A DNA stretch of 5,919 nt from Candidatus Cloacimonadota bacterium (GTDB taxonomy: Bacteria; Cloacimonadota; Cloacimonadia; Cloacimonadales; TCS61), in contig JAFGMF010000237.1 of assembly GCA_016927675.1 (NCBI GenBank), positions 1 through 5,919 on the forward strand. The letters are read 5' to 3'. Below are positions 1 to 5,631 of the stretch, piece by piece. The notes under the pieces were generated by a model. It was not told the DNA's origin, did not search any database, and saw only the letters and a list, made by a program, of their open reading frames with translations. Each line of letters opens with the position of its first letter. The stretch's first letter is position 1. The position numbers were made by a program, and so were the translations under genes.

Positions 1-430
1 CCGCGAAGGTGCAGTTGAAAAAGTTAAAACCTTCCTGGGAAGGCATTATTCACTTGTCGGCAAAGTTGTGAAAGGTCACAGGATTGGACATGATCTGGGT
101 TATCCTACTGTGAATATTAATCCGATTGATGCCAATAAACTGATCCCTTCGATCGGCGTTTATATTTGCTGGATCATCATTAATTCGAAAATCTACCAGA
201 GTGTAACCAACATCGGTTACAGCCCGACTCTTAAAAAGACTGGGATTATGGAAGTCGAGACCCATATTCTGGATTTTAAGGGTGATATCTACGGCGATGA
301 AGTTGAGGTTGTTTTCTTAAAAAAGATCAGAGAAGAGTTAATATTTCCCGATAGAGCAGCTTTGATCGAAGCAATTGGTTCGGATATACATACTGCACGA
401 GAATATTTTTCCCAAAATAAGGAGAATTAG
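1..430 (+). CDS. ribF: Bifunctional riboflavin kinase/FAD synthetase, C-terminal part (5' end outside window)
   Basis: RibF phosphorylates riboflavin to FMN with ATP and then adenylylates FMN to FAD in the cytoplasm. The reading frame is open from base 2, giving 142 residues, about half of the usual 300-odd. The N-terminal FAD synthetase (nucleotidyltransferase) domain therefore lies to the left of the window. What remains is the riboflavin kinase domain: a linker ending in FLGRHYSLVGKVVKG, the nucleotide/Mg loop GHDLGYPTVN (a variant of the family's G-R-x-L-G-F-P-T-A-N), the GVYIC strand, NIGYSPT, and ETHILDF with the conserved glutamate, followed by GDIYG. A GTG at 68 is internal to this domain and is not the gene start. 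The stop codon lies 2 bases before radA, whose ribosome binding site is inside the ribF 3' end, so the two genes are very likely co-transcribed and translationally coupled. The family assignment is firm. Confidence 0.93.
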   Translation, partial: REGAVEKVKTFLGRHYSLVGKVVKGHRIGHDLGYPTVNINPIDANKLIPSIGVYICWIIINSKIYQSVTNIGYSPTLKKTGIMEVETHILDFKGDIYGDEVEVVFLKKIREELIFPDRAALIEAIGSDIHTAREYFSQNKEN

Positions 431-432
431 AA

Positions 433-1797
433 ATGACTGTTTTTGTCTGTCGTGAATGCGGGAATGAATCTCCCAAATGGGCAGGTAAATGTCCCTTTTG
501 CGGAGCCTGGAATTCTCTCAGGCAGAGTGAAGGAATTTCCGGAAAAGCGAGTAAGAACAGAGTCCTCAGGGAGATCCAGAAGGACGGCGGGAAGATGATC
601 ATACCGGAAAAACTGCTTTCTGCGGAAAGTGAAGTTCAGATTCGTTTAAGATCAGGGATTTGGGAATTTGACGGAGTACTCGGAGGAGGGATTGTTCCGG
701 GAATGGTAATTCTGATCGGAGGTGAACCCGGAGTAGGGAAATCAACTTTAATGCTGCAGATAGCAGCCCGTCTGGCTGAAGCTGAACGCAGGGTTCTATA
801 TGTTTCGGGCGAAGAAAGTCAGCAGCAGATCCGGATCCGGAATAAAAGACTGAACTGCAGCAATAATGAGGTATACCTGTTATGCACAAACAGTATCCAT
901 GATATCGTCAGAGGTTGGGAAGAACTGCAGCCGGGATTGGTGATCATTGATTCTATCCAGTCGGTTTATTCTGAATTGATCGACAGTTCTCCCGGCAGTG
1001 TGACCCAGCTTAGGGAGGGTACAGCCGTGATAACAGCACTGGCAAAGCAGAAGAATGTACCGGTTTTTCTGATTGGACATGTTACCAAGGACGGCAGCGT
1101 GGCAGGCCCTAAAATTATTGAACATATGGTTGACACGGTTCTCTATTTCGAAGGTGAATCTGCTGGTCAGTACAAAATATTGCGTACCACCAAGAACAGA
1201 TTCGGATCAACAAACGAGATCGGGATTTTTGATATGCAGGTTACGGGATTGCAGCAGGTGGAAAATCCGTCGTCGGTATTCATAGACAGGAATGAGAATA
1301 CATCAGGATCTGCTCTTGGTTGCGTGATGGAAGGCAGCAGACCTTTTCTGGTAGAAGTTCAAGCTCTGACTTCTGCAGCAAGCTATGGCACACCTCAACG
1401 GGTAACTCTTGGTTTTGATCATCGGAAACTGGCAATTCTGCTGGCTGTTATGGAAAGGAAACTGGGATTGAACATGCGCTTCAACGATGTTTTTTTAAAA
1501 CTGGCAGGCGGGATCAAAATCAGCGAACCGTCTCTTGATCTGGCAGCGGTGGCGGCTATTTTATCCAGCTATAAAGAAATTGCAGTTCCTTCTGAAACTA
1601 TTCTCCTGGGTGAGATCGGGCTCAGTGGCGAGATCCGCCCTGTAGCCAGAATAGAACAGCGTCTGCAGGAAGCCAGAAAACTTGGGTACCTGAATATTTT
1701 TTGTAATTTCAGAAAACAACCTGCCATAAAAAATATCAAACTGAATAAAGTAAACGACCTTGCTGATCTGTACAGGTTGCTTTTTTCCAATAAATAA
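433..1797 (+). CDS. radA: DNA repair protein RadA/Sms
   Basis: RadA is a RecA-like ATPase related to hexameric helicases. It drives branch migration of recombination intermediates and supports repair of stalled forks and double-strand breaks. The 454 residues match the family's usual length. Visible parts, in order: a four-cysteine zinc finger (C6, C9, C20, C23), Walker A GEPGVGKST at 97-105 with K103, Walker B VIID ending at D173, GHVTKDG-AGP followed by EHMVDTVLYFEG (about 215-241), the RadA-specific KNRFGS motif at 254-259, and a C-terminal Lon-protease-like domain (about 290-454) with AGGIKISEPSLDLA and GEIGLSGEIRPV. In RadA proteins this last domain is structural, not proteolytic. The ATG at 433 is supported by AAGGAG at 419-424, 8 bases upstream, and by the zinc finger starting directly after it. 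No key motif is missing. It follows ribF in one operon and converges on the TPR gene to its right. Confidence 0.97.
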   Translation: MTVFVCRECGNESPKWAGKCPFCGAWNSLRQSEGISGKASKNRVLREIQKDGGKMIIPEKLLSAESEVQIRLRSGIWEFDGVLGGGIVPGMVILIGGEPGVGKSTLMLQIAARLAEAERRVLYVSGEESQQQIRIRNKRLNCSNNEVYLLCTNSIHDIVRGWEELQPGLVIIDSIQSVYSELIDSSPGSVTQLREGTAVITALAKQKNVPVFLIGHVTKDGSVAGPKIIEHMVDTVLYFEGESAGQYKILRTTKNRFGSTNEIGIFDMQVTGLQQVENPSSVFIDRNENTSGSALGCVMEGSRPFLVEVQALTSAASYGTPQRVTLGFDHRKLAILLAVMERKLGLNMRFNDVFLKLAGGIKISEPSLDLAAVAAILSSYKEIAVPSETILLGEIGLSGEIRPVARIEQRLQEARKLGYLNIFCNFRKQPAIKNIKLNKVNDLADLYRLLFSNK

Positions 1798-1823
1798 AAA
1801 AACCCTGTTCACAGAGAACAGGG
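1796..1823 (-). terminator. Intrinsic terminator of the minus-strand TPR gene
   Basis: A perfect 8-bp stem (CCCTGTTC at 1803-1810, GAACAGGG at 1816-1823) encloses a 5-base loop. Read on the minus strand, it is followed directly by seven T residues (1802-1796), the classical Rho-independent layout. It begins 30 bases after the stop codon of the 527-residue TPR gene. On the plus strand the same hairpin is followed by CGGGTAAATT with no T run, so it should end radA transcripts poorly. The T run overlaps the radA stop codon. Confidence 0.88.
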
Positions 1824-1853
1824 CGGGTAAATTAAGATTATATCAAGTGCGTT

Positions 1854-3437
1854 TTAGAAGAAATCTTTCTTGGTTGCTTCCATCAGTTTATTCAGAGTAT
1901 TTTCTCTGGACTCGATATATTTCATTTCCGAGCGATTATCGGTTCTGGTTTTTGTCTCTTCAAGATATTCTTTTGATCTGACAAAGTGGTTATAGGCATT
2001 GCTTTTAGCCAGATCACGTTTATCAACAAGTTCATCAGCTTCTTTTCCGTAAGCGGATTTAGCTTCTTCCTCAAGCCTGAGGAACTCTTCGTATTGAGCG
2101 TATCCTCTACTTTGATAGATTTCCGAAAGAATACGATAAGGCTGATATAGTTCAGGATCAAGTTGGATCGCTTTATTGGCGTTTTCTTCAGCTTTGGCAA
2201 AATTCTTCAGAAAACTATAGGTACTGGAAATAAGGATATAAACTCGAGGATCATCAGGAGCTATTTCAATCAGTTTATTCGAAGTTTCAAGAGCTTTCTG
2301 GTATCTTTCCATTTCGTTGTAGGCTCCAGCCAGATTAACATACGCTCTGAAGTTATCGGGCTGTTCGGCAATGATTGATTCGTATTGGATTATTGCATTT
2401 TCCAGGTTACCTGTTTTTTTATAACAGCTAGCCAGTTTTTTCTGCAGATCATCATCATCCGGAAATGCTGTGGACGCGAGTTCAAAATATGGGATGGCTG
2501 CTTCAAATCTTTCCTGCCTGTAGTGAAGTTGAGCAATTGCCAACTGAGCGTCAGCAAATTCTTCATCCAGATAAAGAGCATTTTCGTAAGATTCCATGGC
2601 TTCTTCAAAATATTCCATTTCTTCATAAATATTGCCTATTTTAAGCCAGATGGTCTGATCACCATCATTTTCGGCAATTTCCGTTAATGCATCAATCGCT
2701 TCCTGATATTTTCGCTGCTTAAGATAAGTCTGGCTGAGATAATCTAAGACATCAGTATTACCCGGGTCAATTTCCAGCGCTTTAAGATAGTAATTCTCAG
2801 ATTCGGGATAATTTTTATCAATGTAATAGATCAAACCAAGATAAAATGAAGCTTCCAGATTGTTCGGATCTATTTCCAGCAGATTTTTAAAGGTCTCTTC
2901 TGCCGAAGGGTAGTTCTTGCTGTTGAAGTGTTGAACTCCAATCCCTAACAGCTTATCGATTTCACCTCCGCTGAATTCTTCAATTTTAGCTATCAGATTA
3001 TCTTTAATGGCCTGTTGACGACTTTCGCTGTCTTTTTTCACATTGAAGGTCACAGCAATCACATCCTGAGATTTCATACTGAAGACTTTGGCTAAGACTT
3101 TAAATTCTGATGCTGTAAGAGCAGACACATTACCCCAGATTACAACATCTGCACCCAGGGTTTCGCCCATCTTGGCAATTTCTTCTTTGCCGACATAAGA
3201 CAGATCTGAATACCCGGATTCCGAAAAGACTTTTTTGGAATCCTTCATGTCCACCATATCAAGATTTTCATTCTCTTCAAAAATCTCTTTGAAATCTGAT
3301 TTCATCAATCGGCTTACAACATAATCACTTTCTCTGTCATTTTTTTCAAAAGCCAGAACTGCGACTTTCTGATTCTCTCCATAAAGAAAGGTACTGCATA
3401 ATATTATTGCGAGAAAGAACGGGATAATTCTTTTCAT
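1854..3437 (-). CDS. Exported TPR protein with N-terminal TolB/CsgG-like domain
   Basis: This 527-residue protein has no family name I can assign. Residues 1-20 form a Sec signal peptide (KR, then a hydrophobic core, with a likely cut after LYG). C14 is preceded by IIL, not a lipobox, so the mature protein is probably soluble in the periplasm. Residues 22-130 resemble the alpha/beta domain seen in TolB N-terminal, CsgG, FlgO and LpoB-like proteins: a first strand KVAVLAF, then a later LGADVVIWGNVS. This is pattern similarity, not proven homology. Residues 160-445 carry about eight or nine TPR units of 34 residues, several ending in EIDPNN or EIDPGN, and the tail (about 445-527) is charged and probably helical or coiled. 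TPR arrays bind proteins, so a scaffold role in the envelope is inferred. GGAGGA at 3442-3447, with 4 bases before the ATG at 3437, fixes the start. It is the last gene of the minus-strand block and ends at a strong terminator. Confidence 0.9.
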   Translation of the reverse strand: MKRIIPFFLAIILCSTFLYGENQKVAVLAFEKNDRESDYVVSRLMKSDFKEIFEENENLDMVDMKDSKKVFSESGYSDLSYVGKEEIAKMGETLGADVVIWGNVSALTASEFKVLAKVFSMKSQDVIAVTFNVKKDSESRQQAIKDNLIAKIEEFSGGEIDKLLGIGVQHFNSKNYPSAEETFKNLLEIDPNNLEASFYLGLIYYIDKNYPESENYYLKALEIDPGNTDVLDYLSQTYLKQRKYQEAIDALTEIAENDGDQTIWLKIGNIYEEMEYFEEAMESYENALYLDEEFADAQLAIAQLHYRQERFEAAIPYFELASTAFPDDDDLQKKLASCYKKTGNLENAIIQYESIIAEQPDNFRAYVNLAGAYNEMERYQKALETSNKLIEIAPDDPRVYILISSTYSFLKNFAKAEENANKAIQLDPELYQPYRILSEIYQSRGYAQYEEFLRLEEEAKSAYGKEADELVDKRDLAKSNAYNHFVRSKEYLEETKTRTDNRSEMKYIESRENTLNKLMEATKKDFF

Positions 3438-3566
3438 TTAGTCCTCCAAGCTATAGCATAATCACTTTTTTCCATTCAGGCAAATATTATCTGCCCGGTG
3501 ATCAAGGCAAGTTTTTTTTCTTCGATTTTGTATCTCTATAGAATTATTAAAGTTTGTTACTCTTCG
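3438..3566 (-). promoter_or_regulatory. Intergenic spacer with possible promoter and operator for the TPR gene
   Basis: This 129-base gap between thiN and the downstream TPR gene has no convincing minus-strand terminator after thiN, so read-through is possible. Two candidate promoters are visible on the minus strand. One pairs TTGCCT (3510-3505) with TAATAT (3489-3484) over a short 15-base spacer. The other pairs TTGCCT (3483-3478) with TATGCT (3460-3455) over 17 bases, but would leave a leader of only about 11 bases. An imperfect inverted repeat at 3479-3495 (GGCA and TGCC arms, extendable to 7 bp with one wobble) overlaps the first -10 element and could be an operator. All of this is by eye. 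Confidence 0.35.
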
Positions 3567-4256
3567 CTAAATGTTTCTCGTTTTTACAATATTAACGGAA
3601 TAAGTTTGCGAATATACAAATACAAGCCCCTGCTCCAGAGAAATGTAAGCAGGATATTTGTTAATCTCATTACTGATCCCTCTAAATCCAGGTTTCTGAT
3701 TCGGATTCCCAACCGAATATCTGAATCCTGTCAATCTGAGATTGATCAGCGGATCAAGACAAAATATCGAGACAATGGTGTCTTTTTTCATAGACAATTG
3801 ATATTCTCCGGGACCGAGAAGATTGATCGTACCCAGATGATCATGCAGAATAACGGGGATATTATACTTCTGGTAGAAGTCTCTTACAGAAAGCAGATTA
3901 CCGATAGTATGATCTATTCTATTACCTGACCAGGCGAATATTTGAATTTTCTGCGGAGATTGATCGGAACAGAAGGCAAGAGCTTTTTCCAGATCAGTGT
4001 TATCCTGGGAATCTATTCTGATCAGCTTTTCCGGTGGAAAATGCCGCAGAGTATCTCGACTGATGGAATCCATGTCTCCGATGATCAGATCGGGGGAAAT
4101 TCCTCTGATCAGGCAATTATCGGCTCCTCCATCGGCAGCAAGTATCAGGGTGGAGTCAGCAAGAAGTTCGTTGAATACTTCCCCGGTAGGAAGTTCGGTT
4201 CCGCCTGCAACAATGGATATTATTTTTCCGTTGTTATTCCCCATAATGATCTGCAC
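3567..4256 (-). CDS. thiN: Thiamine pyrophosphokinase
   Basis: This cytoplasmic enzyme transfers pyrophosphate from ATP to thiamine, giving thiamine diphosphate (TPP) in one step. It usually serves salvage of imported thiamine. The 229 residues suit the family (about 210-230). Motifs in order: ADGGADN at 41-47, IIGDMDS at 58-64 (acidic metal/nucleotide site), DNTDLEKAL at 85-93, GNRIDHTIGN at 111-120, and the substrate-domain motif GISNE at 193-197. About 13 residues follow the point where the family usually ends. The start is uncertain. GTG at 4256 lies 1 base after the stop of the upstream lipoprotein gene and has AGGA about 11 bases ahead. ATG at 4244 is the alternative but has no visible ribosome binding site. 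I prefer GTG, with translational coupling to the upstream gene. The gene sits between two envelope TPR genes on the same strand. Confidence 0.93.
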   Translation of the reverse strand: MQIIMGNNNGKIISIVAGGTELPTGEVFNELLADSTLILAADGGADNCLIRGISPDLIIGDMDSISRDTLRHFPPEKLIRIDSQDNTDLEKALAFCSDQSPQKIQIFAWSGNRIDHTIGNLLSVRDFYQKYNIPVILHDHLGTINLLGPGEYQLSMKKDTIVSIFCLDPLINLRLTGFRYSVGNPNQKPGFRGISNEINKYPAYISLEQGLVFVYSQTYSVNIVKTRNI

Positions 4257-4257
4257 G

Positions 4258-5289
4258 TTATTGGAGTTCCTGAAGTTTTTTCAGGTAAAGATTATATAAA
4301 TCGGGTAAATTGAGTTTTTTCTCTCCGGTTACATTGATAAGCAGATAAAGCGGATCCGGTGATTCAGGCTTCCGTTCATGCCATATTTTTGCATATTCGA
4401 ACAGTTTTTCTGTCCTGCCGGCAGAATTAAGAGCGAGACATAGATTTATCAAGATGTCAGTGTTTTCTGGATTGAGCAGAAATGCCTTTTCAAAATGGTC
4501 AGCCGCCAGAGCCGATAATTGCTGTTCGTTATAAAGGATGGCAAGATTAATATGAGCATCAGTATTTTCCGGATCGATTTCCAGAAGTTTCTGATAAGCA
4601 GCTGCAGCTTCGTCTTTATTGTTCTCCTGAGCAAGTAAAACCGCCAGATTGTACCAGGCATCGATCTGATCAGGATCTAATTCGGTGATTTCCTGATAAT
4701 TTTTAATGGCTTTTTCATAATCTTCAATGTAATAATAAAGATAAGCTAATTGATCCAGTATCTGAATATTCTCAGGATCGAGATCAGCGGCAGCAGAGAA
4801 GGTCGAGATTGCCAGATCCATCTTCTCCTGTTTGCGATAGATTGATCCAATCATGATCAAGGTTTTGCTGCTGTCCGGGGCCATATCAAGAAGTATCTCG
4901 AAAGAATCCAGAGCTTGATCAAATCTGTCTGCCTGAAATTCATTCTGCCCTTTCTGAAACTGTCTGATCCAACTACTTTCCAGAAGTTTTATAATGTCGT
5001 TCTTCATACTAGTGCTTACATTAACACCGGAAGCTATTTTGTGCAGGCAGATCTGGTAATACGAGTAAGCTTCGGGATATTCTTTCTGTTCGTAATGGAT
5101 CCCGCCAAGGATTTTATATGCTTCGATATTGTCAGGATTTTCCTCGATTTCCAGCAGATATTGTTCTGCTGCTTTTTCGTACTCCTGCTGCTGCAGATAC
5201 AGATTTCCGGATCGCATATATTGGCTCTTACATCCGTTGATGATAATCAATCCCAAAATCATGGGAAAAATTGTAATAAATCTTCTCAT
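4258..5289 (-). CDS. TPR-repeat lipoprotein
   Basis: This is a 343-residue protein that I cannot name more precisely. MRR is followed by a hydrophobic stretch and IING-C with C20, a fair signal peptidase II lipobox (I at -3, G at -1, but an unusual N at -2). It is therefore probably lipid-anchored in the envelope. From about residue 22 it consists of some seven or eight TPR units, most ending in DPEN/DPDQ-like turns (ELDPDQ, EIDPEN, NPENTD). Residues 88-110 (ASGVNVSTSMKND and on) interrupt the array. TPR lipoproteins commonly help assemble or tether envelope complexes, as PilF/PilW do, but here the partner is unknown. An ATG 12 bases further upstream (5301) is in frame but has no ribosome binding site. 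GAGG at 5296-5299 lies 6 bases before the ATG at 5289, so I chose the latter. thiN begins 1 base after its stop, which suggests one transcript. Confidence 0.88.
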   Translation of the reverse strand: MRRFITIFPMILGLIIINGCKSQYMRSGNLYLQQQEYEKAAEQYLLEIEENPDNIEAYKILGGIHYEQKEYPEAYSYYQICLHKIASGVNVSTSMKNDIIKLLESSWIRQFQKGQNEFQADRFDQALDSFEILLDMAPDSSKTLIMIGSIYRKQEKMDLAISTFSAAADLDPENIQILDQLAYLYYYIEDYEKAIKNYQEITELDPDQIDAWYNLAVLLAQENNKDEAAAAYQKLLEIDPENTDAHINLAILYNEQQLSALAADHFEKAFLLNPENTDILINLCLALNSAGRTEKLFEYAKIWHERKPESPDPLYLLINVTGEKKLNLPDLYNLYLKKLQELQ

Positions 5290-5295
5290 CGTTAA

Positions 5296-5299
5296 CCTC
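5296..5299 (-). promoter_or_regulatory. Ribosome binding site deciding the lipoprotein start
   Basis: GAGG on the minus strand lies 6 bases upstream of the ATG at 5289-5287. It overlaps the alternative in-frame ATG at 5301-5299, which has only A/T-rich sequence ahead of it. Starting at 5289 also places the positive residues (MRR) directly before the hydrophobic signal segment. Confidence 0.65.
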
Positions 5300-5307
5300 A
5301 TTTCTGA

Positions 5308-5319
5308 TAAACTTGTTTA
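5308..5319. repeat. Short inverted repeat in the lipoprotein gene leader
   Basis: TAAAC, two bases, GTTTA forms a perfect 5-bp inverted repeat. It lies between the predicted transcription start (near 5333) and the ribosome binding site at 5296-5299. It could be a small leader hairpin or protein site. At this length and A/T content, chance is a real alternative. Confidence 0.25.
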
Positions 5320-5339
5320 ACTGATCAACTAATTCTGTT

Positions 5340-5369
5340 ATTGTAAATTAACCTTCAACATTTATTCAA
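5340..5369 (-). promoter_or_regulatory. Candidate sigma-70-type promoter for the lipoprotein-thiN genes
   Basis: On the minus strand, TTGAAT (5369-5364, 4 of 6 consensus bases) and TACAAT (5345-5340, 5 of 6) are separated by 18 bases. The predicted start near 5333 would give a leader of about 44 bases to the ATG at 5289. This is the best-placed promoter-like pair in the spacer. It assumes a sigma-70-like consensus in this organism, which is not known. Confidence 0.4.
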
Positions 5370-5390
5370 TTTCCTCAAATACCTGAGAAA
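5370..5390. repeat. Imperfect inverted repeat next to the candidate -35 element
   Basis: On the minus strand, TTTCTCA and TGAG-G-AAA form a 7-bp stem with a single bulged G and a 6-base loop. It is not followed by a T run in either direction, so it is not a terminator. It abuts the proposed -35 hexamer at 5369-5364, a position where a regulator might bind. Confidence 0.3.
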
Positions 5391-5588
5391 CTTATCAAGA
5401 TATTTATTTTGCCAAAAAAATTAAATTTCCTGTTCTGTCAACCTAAGCCTGACAATAAATCCGGATATCAGCACTAATCCATCTTCATTTTGAATCTGTC
5501 AATGGTCATTTACTTTAGCAATAATGAATGCTTTTTCTTTTTTGTGCAAAGGGATTTGCCGGATTTTAATAAGTTATGCTGAAGAGTC

Positions 5589-5631
5589 ACCGTTGATCTT
5601 ATCTAAACAGTAAAATTTAACCGTTGATTTT
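5589..5631. repeat. Short direct repeat spanning the permease 3' end
   Basis: ACCGTTGATCTT at 5589-5600 and ACCGTTGATTTT at 5620-5631 match at 11 of 12 bases, with a 31-base period. The right copy encodes the last residues of the permease (K-I-N-G) and its stop overlaps the copy's edge. The left copy lies just downstream of the gene. This may be the remnant of a small tandem duplication. Confidence 0.45.

Larger units (their letters stand above)
5290..5616. other. Noncoding spacer between permease and lipoprotein genes
   Basis: About 327 A/T-rich bases carry no supportable gene. Besides the promoter and inverted repeats listed separately, the spacer holds two copies of TTGACAGA on the minus strand (5502-5495 and 5441-5434), 61 bases apart. 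Each contains a perfect -35 hexamer but lacks a good -10 element at normal spacing. A GCAAA/TTTGC hairpin at 5546-5559 lies next to an A/T run but has no proper T tail in either direction. I found no convincing intrinsic terminator for the permease gene. No riboswitch fold or RNA gene was recognised. Confidence 0.6.

Noticed and set aside
68..430. GTG-started reading frame as a complete small gene
   Set aside because: The frame is open to base 2 and encodes typical RibF sequence (FLGRHYSLVGKV) before the GTG, so this is the end of a longer gene.
2385..2687. 100-codon plus-strand open frame rich in F and I
   Set aside because: It is antisense to the TPR array. The hydrophobic look comes from the complement of acidic and lysine-rich helical codons.
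3394..3399. Cysteine 14 of the 527-residue protein as a lipoprotein anchor
   Set aside because: The residue at -1 is leucine, which does not fit the lipobox. A signal peptidase I site after LYG fits better.
3492..3519. TGCC/GGCA pair followed by eight T residues on the plus strand as a terminator
   Set aside because: The stem is only 4 bp with a 10-base loop, and no plus-strand gene lies upstream that would need it.
3498..3929. 143-codon plus-strand open frame
   Set aside because: It lies almost entirely antisense to thiN, whose conserved motifs are clear, and it shows no recognisable protein features or good ribosome binding site.
3942..4313. 123-codon plus-strand open frame
   Set aside because: It is antisense to thiN and to the end of the lipoprotein gene, with no supporting features.
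5381..5400. CTGAGA in the spacer as part of a TPP riboswitch
   Set aside because: It is on the strand opposite to thiN, and the other conserved TPP elements (the GGGG arm, ACCTGATCTGG and GCGTAGGGA segments) are absent.
5546..5559. GCAAA/TTTGC hairpin as terminator of the permease gene
   Set aside because: The stem is only 5 bp, and on the minus strand it is followed by A residues, not T residues.
5524..5613. 29-codon plus-strand frame in the spacer
   Set aside because: No ribosome binding site, no promoter-like sequence and no recognisable product. Chance is the simpler explanation.
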